The notes beneath the pieces are model-generated. The model made no database searches. It saw nothing but the letters and a program-made list of their open reading frames with translations, and had not been told where the DNA came from. A DNA stretch of 18,261 nucleotides. Source: an uncultured Bacillota bacterium (lineage in GTDB: Bacteria; Bacillota; Clostridia; Peptostreptococcales; Anaerovoracaceae). The stretch spans positions 1 to 18,261 of the forward strand of contig CAUDEQ010000037.1 in assembly GCA_958448635.1 (NCBI GenBank), written 5' to 3'. Shown in pieces: positions 6,502 to 13,606 of this stretch (position 1 is the stretch's first letter; each line of letters opens with the position of its first letter). The position numbers were made by a program, and so were the translations under genes.

Positions 6502-6682
6502 CTTCTATCAATCTATTGATAGCTCTATATTCACTTTCATAATTCAGGATTTTTTGTGTTCCCCGTACCGAGGTCTAAGGCAACCACAACGGTCACTTTG
6601 TTTACAAGCACCTTTTCCTTGTGATTTTCCTCTAATCTATTGAAACTGAAAAAGTCAACAAAGTGCGTAAATTCAAGGATTT
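6502..6682. other. probable junction between mobile element and chromosome
   Basis: This stretch lies between the element's first operon and the rlmD stop codon. Gene content changes from plasmid-type maintenance genes to core chromosomal genes across it. It contains an inverted repeat (CACTTTGTT at 6594-6602 and AACAAAGTG at 6657-6665), the AATCTATTGA direct repeat, and a TTGACT hexamer on the minus strand without a good -10. The 3' end of rlmD/rumA is a documented integration site for Firmicutes integrative elements, so an attachment site probably lies close to 6680. The partner attachment site is outside the window, so the core cannot be defined. Confidence 0.5.
6505..6522. repeat. palindrome in the operon leader / element end
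   Basis: CTATCAATCTATTGATAG is a palindrome with 8-base arms around CT. The decamer AATCTATTGA within it recurs as a direct repeat at 6634-6643. A regulator site or a recombinase arm site near the element's end would both fit. Confidence 0.4.
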
Positions 6683-8257
6683 CTAGGTATGTTTCCTTTG
6701 TAGTCTTACCACAGTCTCCACATGTCCTGTGTTTGGGAAAAAGTCGTGCGGGGTGGCTTCGATGAACTGGTATCCCAGCTCGCTCAGCAGCTTCACATCT
6801 CTGGCCAGAGTGGCGGGCTCGCAGGAAACATACACGATACGCTCGACGCCTACGGCGGCGACTGCCTCCAGCAGCTCCGGCCTGCAGCCTGCCCTCGGAG
6901 GATCGAGTATGGCAATATCTGCATTACTTATCATCTCAGCCAGCTGCGGATCTATCCTGTTATCTGCAGACTCATCATGCCCGTCCGTCTCGTCTCCTAT
7001 CCCGGCAGACTCGTAAGTCACATATTCCGGCAAAATCTCCTCTGCCTTCCCACAGATATATCTGGCGTTGACTATACCGTTTATCACGGCGTTTCTGTTG
7101 GCGTCCACCACAGCCTCCCTGACGGACTCTATACCGACCACCGCCTCCGCAATATCGGCGCAGTACAGTCCTATGGTGCCCACTCCGCAGTAGAGGTCCA
7201 GTATCACAGGCGGCCGGCCGCCTTCCGACAGACCGACGCTGCAGTATTCCTTCACCTTGTCGTACAGTCTTTCCATCTGCACAGGATTCACCTGATAGAA
7301 GCTCGCAGGCGATATCTCAAACTCCAGTCCTCCTATGACGTCCCTGATCACCGGCTTTCCAGCTATTATCACGGTTTCATTTCCCATGATCTCGCCGCTC
7401 ATGACGCGGAGCTGCTCCTTTTCCGTTCTGGCCTTTTTCACCCCGCTGCCCTTCTTGATGCTCAAGGCGGCGCTTTCCAGCGAATATCCGACCTCGTATA
7501 TCGCATCGTCCAGCATCTCTATCAGCTTGCTGCTGTTGGGAATTCCCTTGCCGTTTATCACCAGCACCACCATCACTTCCTTCGTACTGAAGGCTGTCTT
7601 GACGATGAGATGCCTGATGAGACCCTTATCCCACTTGGGATCGTAAGCTGTTATATTGTCCTCCTCCATGAAGCGGCGCAGCGCATCTGCCGCAGCCATG
7701 GCGGATACCGACTGAAGAAGGCAGTCTTCACAATCCACCACCTGATGGCTTTTTCTGCGGTAAAATCCCACGGAAGGCTCTCCCAGATTCTCCACCAGAC
7801 CGCCCTTGCGTGTTATTATGCCGCCTGTACTTACAGGAAACTGCGCCTTGTTTCTGTATCTCAAATGTCCCCAGCCATCGTTATCATCATCAGCCATGCC
7901 CACTATGGGATGGATCAGCGGCTCATCTATGCCTGCCAGACGATGCAGCTTTTCGCGCACCTGCCTTTCCTTAAGCTCCAGCTGCGCTTCATATGAGAGA
8001 CCGCCCAGCGGACATCCGCCGCAGCCCTCCTGAAGAAACCTGCAGTCCGTAGTCTCGTCACGATGCTCCGAATACTCCACGATCTCCACCGGCCTCGAAA
8101 AGGCGTAGCTCTTCTTCACCTTGGTGATACTCGCCCTGACCACGTCACCGACCACAGCCCCCGGCACAAATACCACCATGCCGCCTGCTCTGCCGATGCC
8201 CTGCCCCTCGTTGCTCATATCTTCAATTTTTACCTCTACGATCTGTCCCTTTTCCAT
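6683..8257 (-). CDS. rlmD: 23S rRNA (uracil-5-)-methyltransferase, RlmD/RlmCD type
   Basis: This SAM-dependent enzyme makes m5U in 23S rRNA. In Gram-positives one such protein (RlmCD) often modifies both U747 and U1939. An N-terminal TRAM domain (about 1-60) is followed by iron-sulfur cysteines (C72, C79, C82 and one of C176/C179). The SAM motif is ILDLYCGVGTIGLYC, then DPPRAGC, and the catalytic SCEPATLARD box has its nucleophile at about C479. An acidic insert (about ESAGIGDETDGHDESADNR) precedes the DPPRAGC motif. I start at ATG 8257, eight bases after AGGAGGAG. An in-frame ATG at 8293 has no such site. The C-terminus (HVETVVRLQRKHT) appears intact even though the mobile element lies next to it. 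It is last in the whiA-ybgC-rlmD gene run. Confidence 0.93.
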   Translation of the reverse strand: MEKGQIVEVKIEDMSNEGQGIGRAGGMVVFVPGAVVGDVVRASITKVKKSYAFSRPVEIVEYSEHRDETTDCRFLQEGCGGCPLGGLSYEAQLELKERQVREKLHRLAGIDEPLIHPIVGMADDDNDGWGHLRYRNKAQFPVSTGGIITRKGGLVENLGEPSVGFYRRKSHQVVDCEDCLLQSVSAMAAADALRRFMEEDNITAYDPKWDKGLIRHLIVKTAFSTKEVMVVLVINGKGIPNSSKLIEMLDDAIYEVGYSLESAALSIKKGSGVKKARTEKEQLRVMSGEIMGNETVIIAGKPVIRDVIGGLEFEISPASFYQVNPVQMERLYDKVKEYCSVGLSEGGRPPVILDLYCGVGTIGLYCADIAEAVVGIESVREAVVDANRNAVINGIVNARYICGKAEEILPEYVTYESAGIGDETDGHDESADNRIDPQLAEMISNADIAILDPPRAGCRPELLEAVAAVGVERIVYVSCEPATLARDVKLLSELGYQFIEATPHDFFPNTGHVETVVRLQRKHT

Positions 8258-8296
8258 CGAGAAAACTCCTCCTGACTGCCCATCGCACACCATACT

Positions 8297-8713
8297 CTAT
8301 TTCTTATCTGCCAGAGACTTGAAAAATTCGTACATCTCCGGCCTTTCACGTTTCATTTTAATCGGTCTGAGCTCCTTATCCGTAAAGCCGTGACTGCTTT
8401 TTCCCAAAGCGCACAGCCTTCCGTCCGCACCCCGGACCTCGTATCCGAGGTCGATGGATGCACCGCGCAGCTTTTCCACATGGCAGAACACGGAAATCAC
8501 CTCGTCGTAAAATGCAGGCAGCTTGTATTCCGCCTCCACCGACAGCACAGGCATCCATACGCCCTCCTTTTCCATCATGTCGTATGGATAGCCGTACTCC
8601 CTCATCATCTCCGTCCTTGCCGTCTCAAAATACCTTATGTAGTTGGAATGATGCACTATTCCCATGGCATCCGTCTCGTAATACTGTACTCTTATCTTCG
8701 TTTCGAACTTCAT
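8297..8713 (-). CDS. YbgC/FadM-type acyl-CoA thioesterase
   Basis: The 138-residue product is a single hotdog domain. The motif VQYYETDAMGIVHHSNYIRY carries the catalytic Asp region, with ETARTEMMREYG on the long helix. Related proteins hydrolyse acyl-CoA or acyl-ACP thioesters in the cytosol, some binding to the fatty acid synthesis machinery. The substrate cannot be read from the sequence. ATG follows GGAGGAGAAGC closely. It is 22 bases downstream of whiA and 39 bases upstream of rlmD on the same strand, so the three are likely co-transcribed. There is no obvious functional link between the neighbours. Confidence 0.88.
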   Translation of the reverse strand: MKFETKIRVQYYETDAMGIVHHSNYIRYFETARTEMMREYGYPYDMMEKEGVWMPVLSVEAEYKLPAFYDEVISVFCHVEKLRGASIDLGYEVRGADGRLCALGKSSHGFTDKELRPIKMKRERPEMYEFFKSLADKK

Positions 8714-8735
8714 GCTTCTCCTCCATGCCTCATGC

Positions 8736-9680
8736 CTACAGGCCTCTGGCTATCTCCTCTATACGTCTCAATCTGTTGTTTATCCCTGATTTGGAAAGGG
8801 CAGGCTTCATGATCTTGCCCAGCTCCTCGATGCCGAGATCGGGATTTTCCAGCCTCGCCATGGCCGCCTCTCTCAGCTTGGGAGACAGTATATCCAGCCC
8901 CCTCTTTTCCTCTATCCTTCTTATGGCGTTTATCTGCGCCTCTGCTGCCCTGAGGCTCTTGTCGATATTGGCGTTGTCAAGATTGTTCATCCTGTATGCC
9001 TCTGATTTCAGCTCCTTCATCATCATGACCTCATCGAATTTGAAGAACTGACCTGACGCTCCCATTATCGCCAGCATATCCTTGATCTGCTCACCGGCCT
9101 TGAGATATACACCGAAGCTTTTCTTCCTCACCACTATCTTCGCCGTGATGTCGATGAAGCTGTTGATGACTCTCCGTATTTCCTTGGCCAGAATTTCCGT
9201 TCCTGCGCTGATCTCGAAATGATACTCCTTCTCCGGGTTATTGACGGTTCCCGATGCCATGAAGGCTCCTCGCAGGTACGCCTTTCTGCAGCACTTTGTC
9301 TTGATGAGACCGTCGTAAATGCCATCGCTTATGAAGTTCATTCCTTCCTTCACCATAAGGATACCCGTTTCTCTCAGGATCTGCTCACTGAGGTCCTCAG
9401 GTCCTATGGACAGCATATAGACGTGTCCCCGCTTCAGCGACTGCTGATCCTGTCCCATCTCCAGCCCTGCGTCCACGGAAAAATACGTCTTTATCAGCGT
9501 CTTGTAATGTCTGGCAACCGCCGGATTGCCTGTGGTCATCACTATCCTGAACTTTCCGCCTCCTGCCAGCCTGATGCTTCCCGCCATACGCATGAAGCCT
9601 GCTATCTCCGCCAGCATGCAGCATTTTTTTTCAGGCACTATTCTCGCCAGCTCGTTTTTAGTTTCAGATGCAAAGGACAT
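8736..9680 (-). CDS. whiA: WhiA, DNA-binding regulator of cell division/sporulation
   Basis: The 314-residue protein starts MSFASETKNELARIV, and the N-terminal two thirds resemble the homing-endonuclease-like (LAGLIDADG) fold without nuclease activity: CCRKAYLRGAFMASGTVNNP, EYHFEISAGTEILAKEI, KIVVRKKSFGVYLK. The C-terminal ~90 residues form the WhiA helix-turn-helix (LSPKLREAAMARLENPDLGI, EELGKIMKPALSKSGINNRL). WhiA is near universal in Gram-positives. It acts as a transcription factor with WhiB in actinomycetes, and affects chromosome segregation and division in Bacillus. It usually follows rapZ and yvcK. Here yvcK is absent and a BKACE gene precedes it. A GGAGGG ribosome binding site precedes the ATG. 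A terminator lies upstream, so it probably has its own promoter. Confidence 0.95.
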   Translation of the reverse strand: MSFASETKNELARIVPEKKCCMLAEIAGFMRMAGSIRLAGGGKFRIVMTTGNPAVARHYKTLIKTYFSVDAGLEMGQDQQSLKRGHVYMLSIGPEDLSEQILRETGILMVKEGMNFISDGIYDGLIKTKCCRKAYLRGAFMASGTVNNPEKEYHFEISAGTEILAKEIRRVINSFIDITAKIVVRKKSFGVYLKAGEQIKDMLAIMGASGQFFKFDEVMMMKELKSEAYRMNNLDNANIDKSLRAAEAQINAIRRIEEKRGLDILSPKLREAAMARLENPDLGIEELGKIMKPALSKSGINNRLRRIEEIARGL

Positions 9681-9751
9681 GTTTTCCCTCCGGTTTGCCG
9701 CTGCATAAGCCGTACCTTTACGGCCTGCCTGCGGCGCTTTACTTCTTTTCT

Positions 9752-9785
9752 AAAAAATACAGCCTCCCCGATTCGCCGGAGAGGC
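9752..9785 (-). terminator. terminator after the BKACE gene
   Basis: On the minus strand GCCTCTCC pairs with GGGGAGGC (one G-U pair) around an eight-base loop, followed by TGTATTTTTT. It lies about 55 bases past the BKACE stop and separates that gene from whiA. Confidence 0.7.
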
Positions 9786-9838
9786 CGGTTGCAATATCGT
9801 CGTTATGTTATCATACCAAGTTTCCCCTGACGCTGCAG

Positions 9839-10669
9839 TTATCTTGCAGGTACGGGAATCCCCAGTATCTCTCTTGCCTCATCAGGCGTAGCAGGCTCTC
9901 TTCCCAGCAGCTTTGCTATTGCCGCAGCCTTTGCCACCAGCTCGCCGTTGCTCTTTGCCAGAACGCCCTTTTCCAGATACAGCGTATCCTCAAATCCAAT
10001 CCTCACGTGACCGCCCATGGCTATGGAGGCTGCTGCGATCTTGAAGGCATCCTTGCCTATGGCGCATCCTGTCCATGTACAGCCCGGCGGCAGTGAATCC
10101 ACGCAGAAGGAAAGATCTCTAACGGTTGCCGACATCTGTACGCCAAGCACGAAATCAAAATGCATAGGATCGTTGATAAAGCCCTTTTTATAAGCCTTGA
10201 GAGCGATGTCTATCATGCCCTTGTCGAAGCATTCCAGCTCAGGCTTCATTCCCTTTTCCTGCATTACCTTGCCGAAGGTTTCGATGGTCTTGTCGGTGTT
10301 TACAAATATCTCATCGTACCCGAAATTGCATGTTCCGCAATCGAGAGTAACGAATTCGGGGGTCGGCGTTATATTGGTGGAATCCAGTCTTTCCATGTCC
10401 GTCATTCCCACGGCTCCTCCCGTTGAAGGCTGAATGATCACATCAGGGCAGACCTTCAGAATGGCGTCAACACATTCCTGGAACCTCTCATGCCTCTGAG
10501 TAGGCGTTCCGTCGTCCTCTCTTACGTGAAGATGGATAACTGCCGCCCCTGCATCGTATGCAGACTTGGCCTCTCTTGCCACTTCCTCCACAGTATAAGG
10601 AACAGCCGGATTGTGCTCCTTCATTACCTCCGCTCCGCAGATACATGCGGCGATGATTACTTTTGACAT
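9839..10669 (-). CDS. BKACE-family beta-keto acid cleavage enzyme (Kce-like)
   Basis: The 276-residue protein belongs to the DUF849/BKACE superfamily, whose founder Kce condenses acetyl-CoA with 3-keto-5-aminohexanoate in lysine fermentation. Metal and substrate residues of the family are present: E14 in CGAEVMKEHNP, H46 and H48 in IHLHVRE, E227-D228 in HVRIGFEDTLYL, plus QPSTGGAVGMT and ATPDEAREIL. The protein is a TIM barrel, cytosolic, and probably uses Zn2+. No other lysine-fermentation gene (aminomutases, dehydrogenase, CoA-transferase) is nearby, so the true substrate may be another beta-keto acid. ATG 10669 lies seven bases after AGGAGG. The gene occupies the rapZ-whiA interval where yvcK is normally found. 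Confidence 0.88.
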   Translation of the reverse strand: MSKVIIAACICGAEVMKEHNPAVPYTVEEVAREAKSAYDAGAAVIHLHVREDDGTPTQRHERFQECVDAILKVCPDVIIQPSTGGAVGMTDMERLDSTNITPTPEFVTLDCGTCNFGYDEIFVNTDKTIETFGKVMQEKGMKPELECFDKGMIDIALKAYKKGFINDPMHFDFVLGVQMSATVRDLSFCVDSLPPGCTWTGCAIGKDAFKIAAASIAMGGHVRIGFEDTLYLEKGVLAKSNGELVAKAAAIAKLLGREPATPDEAREILGIPVPAR

Positions 10670-10742
10670 TTGCAATCCTCCTTTTCTCTAAAATCATTTT
10701 TATTTTGACATGCGGCCTGATGCCTCATGCGTCAAACTTTGA

Positions 10743-11588
10743 TTACAGATCCCTATGCTCCAGCGTCGTGCGTTTTCCCATCTCCTTCAGTCTTCTGTCT
10801 ATCTCATTGGCCACGGCCACCGATCTGTGGTGACCTCCCGTGCAGCCGATACCGATGTTGAGGCTGTATTTCCCTTCATTCATGTAGTAAGGTATCAGCA
10901 TGTCTATCATCTCTATGGCCTTCTGTATGAAATCCTGCGTCACCTGATGTCTCAGAACGAATCTGCTGACCTTGGCGTTGTTGCCGGTGAGAGGCCGCAG
11001 CGACTTGACGTAATACGGGTTAGGTATGAACCTCATATCGAATACGAGATCGGCAGCCAGAGGTGTGCCCCTCTTATATCCGAAGGACATCACGTTTATC
11101 ATGAAGGTCTTCCTGTTTTCCTCCGATGTCAGCAGATGCTTGATCTCAGCCCAGAGCTGAGCCGACTTGAGGTTTGACGTATCTATGATGAAGTCAGCCT
11201 GCTTCCTCAGTCCCTCCAGCATCTCCCTCTCCTTTCTCAGCCCTGTCGCCACAGGACCTCCCTCGGAAAGAGGATGTGATCTTCTCGTTTCATTATACCT
11301 TCTCAGCAGTGTTCTGTCAGTAGCCTCCAGATAAAGAATCTTGTAATCTATATCGTCCTTTTTCAGCTCATCCAGCGACTCCTTCAGGTCATCAAAGAGC
11401 TTGCCGCCTCTTACATCTATGACGAAGGCAGCCTTATCGATCCCCTTGCCGTTGGCTGTCAGATCTATAAAGCTCTTGATGAGAGCCGGAGGCATATTGT
11501 CTATACAGTAGTATCCCATATCCTCCAGACAGTCTATCGCCTGCGTCTTACCTGCTCCCGAAAGTCCTGTAACGATTATTGCTTCCAT
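10743..11588 (-). CDS. rapZ: RapZ/YvcJ nucleotide-binding protein
   Basis: The 281-residue protein has a Walker A box (GLSGAGKT, about residues 8-15), a central MSFGYKRGTPLAADLVFDMR segment, and the conserved C-terminal domain with NIGIGCTGGHHRSVAVANEI. RapZ in E. coli is an RNA adaptor controlling glmS expression. YvcJ in Bacillus binds and hydrolyses GTP and ATP and affects competence. The clostridial role is not established here. It starts four bases after the PHP gene stop, so the two are one transcript. The 73-base gap to the BKACE gene contains an imperfect hairpin (TTTGAC and GTCAAA arms) without a clear T-run. Confidence 0.95.
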   Translation of the reverse strand: MEAIIVTGLSGAGKTQAIDCLEDMGYYCIDNMPPALIKSFIDLTANGKGIDKAAFVIDVRGGKLFDDLKESLDELKKDDIDYKILYLEATDRTLLRRYNETRRSHPLSEGGPVATGLRKEREMLEGLRKQADFIIDTSNLKSAQLWAEIKHLLTSEENRKTFMINVMSFGYKRGTPLAADLVFDMRFIPNPYYVKSLRPLTGNNAKVSRFVLRHQVTQDFIQKAIEMIDMLIPYYMNEGKYSLNIGIGCTGGHHRSVAVANEIDRRLKEMGKRTTLEHRDL

Positions 11589-11592
11589 TTTT

Positions 11593-12522
11593 CTACCTTT
11601 CCCTTATATTCACTATTCTCTTAACATCCAATCCCGCTCTTATTGCTCTCTCCAGTCCTTCTTTGAAGTCTCCCACTCTTCCCGGCGAATGGGCATCGCT
11701 GCTGATGATGAACTTCACGTCCTCCACCTGCGCAGCAGTCCTTATCTCTTCCTCTGTCATATGGCCGTGCCACGTATTTATCTCCATCAGCGTGTCCGTC
11801 TCCGCACACACCTCTGCTATGGTCCTGATATCGAAAGGTCCCTTGTCTCCCGGATGGGTGAGTATGGATATATCGTTTTTTCTCAGAGCCTCTGTGACCA
11901 TCCTGGTGTTGGACTCTCTCAGCGATTCCTCTCCTATTTTTATGCCCTTGCTCCAGAGCCAGTTGCGTACGCAGCTGCATCCGAACAGACCGTAGTGATA
12001 TCCTGCGATGACAAAATCGAACTCGTCGAACTCCTCAGGCCTTATATCCAGTCCGTTGCCGCTTTTTACGATGTTGGCCTCAACGCTCATCTTGATGTTC
12101 ATCTTGGGATATTTGACGTTCATCCTCTCTATATCGTTTCGCATGTTCACGAAGTCCTCTCTGTTGACTCCGTAAAACAGGTGCCCCGGCCCGTGGTCTG
12201 AAATGGCCACGAACTCCATGTTTCTGTTGAATGCCTCCCTTACATTTTCCTCCACGGTTCCCTTGCCGTGGGAATACGTCGTATGCGTATGCAGATCGTA
12301 GAACATTTCGTATTTATCTGCGATGCTGCTTTCAGCTTCTTCTTTGCCTGTTTCTTTTTCTTCTGGTCCTTCTTCGCAGACTTCCTTTTCGATGTCCTCT
12401 TCCTTTGATATCTCTTCCGATGCTTCTTCGATTATTTCATCTTCACCTGTTTTTTTTTCGTCTGCGTCCTGCTTTGCTTCCCTGTCCTTCATGCCCTTGT
12501 TGTTTATGTCCTTATTCTCCAA
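11593..12522 (-). CDS. PHP-domain phosphoesterase with acidic N-terminal extension
   Basis: The C-terminal ~235 residues form a PHP metallo-phosphoesterase domain: FYDLHTHTTYSHGKG, EFVAISDHGPGH, KMSVEANIV, ILTHPGDKG, MEINTWHGH and FIISSDAHSPG hold the metal ligands. Similar genes follow murB and precede rapZ in many clostridia, and their substrate is not known. The first ~70 residues are unusual: almost only Glu, Lys, Asp, Ser, Thr and Ile, probably disordered. The start is TTG 12522, nine bases after GGAGG, inside the end of murB (11-base overlap). The absence of a signal peptide suggests a cytosolic protein. The acidic tail may be a spacer or interaction segment. Confidence 0.85.
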   Translation of the reverse strand: MENKDINNKGMKDREAKQDADEKKTGEDEIIEEASEEISKEEDIEKEVCEEGPEEKETGKEEAESSIADKYEMFYDLHTHTTYSHGKGTVEENVREAFNRNMEFVAISDHGPGHLFYGVNREDFVNMRNDIERMNVKYPKMNIKMSVEANIVKSGNGLDIRPEEFDEFDFVIAGYHYGLFGCSCVRNWLWSKGIKIGEESLRESNTRMVTEALRKNDISILTHPGDKGPFDIRTIAEVCAETDTLMEINTWHGHMTEEEIRTAAQVEDVKFIISSDAHSPGRVGDFKEGLERAIRAGLDVKRIVNIRER

Positions 12523-13426
12523 TTATCCTTACCTCCGGTTCCAGCATTACCCCGAATTTATCCATTACCGTCTGCTGAACTATCTCCATAAGCTGCAGTA
12601 TGTCCGTAGCGGTGGCATTCTCCCTGTTGATTATGAATCCGCTGTGGAGCTGCGACACCTGAGCCCCTCCCACAGAAAGGCCCTTCAATCCCGCATCCTG
12701 GATCAGCTTTCCCGCAAAATAGCCTTCAGGCCTTTTGAAAAAGCTCCCTGCACTGGGAAAGCTCACAGGCTGCTTGGAATTTCGCTGCGCCGTAAGTTCC
12801 GACATCCTTGACTTTATCGAATCCATATCTCCCTTCTCAAGCTTGAGTACCGCCTCCACGACTATCTCTCCGCTTTCGTGAAGAGCTGTATGCCTGTAGC
12901 CCATCATCAGCTCCTCTGCCGTCACGAATCTATCCTCCGAGCCATCTTCCGAAATCAGTCTGACCCTTTCTATGATATTTTTCATTTCGCCGCCGTAGGC
13001 TCCCGCATTCATGAATACAGCCCCGCCTATCGAGCCGGGAATTCCCGATGCGAACTCCATACCGGCAAGACTTTCTTCAGCCGCAGCCCTTGCAGCTGTG
13101 GAAAGCAGCGCTCCGGCGCCGCATATGAGCCTTTCTCCTTCCGCCTTTATCTTATTAAAGGCATCTCCTATCTTGACGATGGTTCCTCTGTAGCCTCCAT
13201 CCCTCACCAGAACATTGGAGCCGTTGCCCAGTATCATGTACGGATATTCACCTTGCGCCAGCACGCCAAGTATTTCTCTCAGCTCCTCAACACTCCGGGG
13301 AACGACCATGATATCAGCCCTTCCGCCGGCTCTGAAGGAGGTATGACGCACCATCGGCACATCCGACAGTATATTGCCTTCATCGGTTTTCTCCGCCAGC
13401 TTCCTCTTCAATTCGTTTAATCCCAT
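12512..13426 (-). CDS. murB: UDP-N-acetylenolpyruvoylglucosamine reductase
   Basis: MurB is the FAD and NADPH-dependent enzyme that makes UDP-N-acetylmuramate in peptidoglycan synthesis. The 304-residue product shows the FAD-binding elements ILGNGSNVLV and ASGIPGSIGGAVFMNAGAYG. It also shows the MGYRHTAL segment and the catalytic SAGSFFKRPEG loop, with the Ser that donates a proton and the short form typical of type II MurB. ATG 13426 follows AAGGCGG by seven bases. A TATAAT hexamer on the minus strand lies about 26 bases upstream. It is first in the murB-PHP-rapZ-BKACE run and overlaps the PHP gene. Confidence 0.95.
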   Translation of the reverse strand: MGLNELKRKLAEKTDEGNILSDVPMVRHTSFRAGGRADIMVVPRSVEELREILGVLAQGEYPYMILGNGSNVLVRDGGYRGTIVKIGDAFNKIKAEGERLICGAGALLSTAARAAAEESLAGMEFASGIPGSIGGAVFMNAGAYGGEMKNIIERVRLISEDGSEDRFVTAEELMMGYRHTALHESGEIVVEAVLKLEKGDMDSIKSRMSELTAQRNSKQPVSFPSAGSFFKRPEGYFAGKLIQDAGLKGLSVGGAQVSQLHSGFIINRENATATDILQLMEIVQQTVMDKFGVMLEPEVRIIGE

Positions 13427-13451
13427 TGTAAAACCGCCTTCCCGTATATTT

Positions 13452-13480
13452 ATTATATTTTACAATAATTGCGACATAAA
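13452..13480 (-). promoter_or_regulatory. putative murB promoter
   Basis: TATAAT on the minus strand (13452-13457) lies about 26 bases before the murB ATG. The matching -35 (TTTATG, 17 bases further) is weak, so only the -10 is convincing. Confidence 0.45.
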
Positions 13481-13534
13481 GTCTTGTTATTTTTCATTTC
13501 TTATAAATATTTTATTTTTTCTCGATTATTGGGG

Positions 13535-13562
13535 TTGAATTTATGCATAAAGCATGTATAAT
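13535..13562 (+). promoter_or_regulatory. argG promoter with palindromic operator candidate
   Basis: TTGAAT (13535-13540) and TATAAT (13557-13562) are separated by 16 bases, a good sigma-A promoter. A 12-base palindrome, TTTATGCATAAA (13540-13551), lies in the spacer, and the half-site TTTATGCA recurs at 13581-13588. CATGT...ACATG (13553-13571) overlaps the -10. An arginine repressor binding here would make sense, but the match to known ARG boxes is loose. Confidence 0.65.
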
Positions 13563-13606
13563 AATAACATGTTATAAATTTTTATGCACTCTAGGAGGAT
13601 TTAACA

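Noticed and set aside
6722..7996. A 424-codon open frame on the plus strand opposite rlmD
   Set aside because: It is the antisense shadow of a clearly conserved methyltransferase. Its residues are rich in His, Leu and Ser, with no recognisable domain and no ribosome binding site.
9839..10669. A lysine-fermentation operon
   Set aside because: Only the BKACE gene is present, and its neighbours are rapZ and whiA, not lysine degradation genes.
13427..13606. Riboswitch or T-box leader for argG
   Set aside because: The likely transcript leader is only about 35-40 bases, too short for a T-box, and shows no conserved box sequence.
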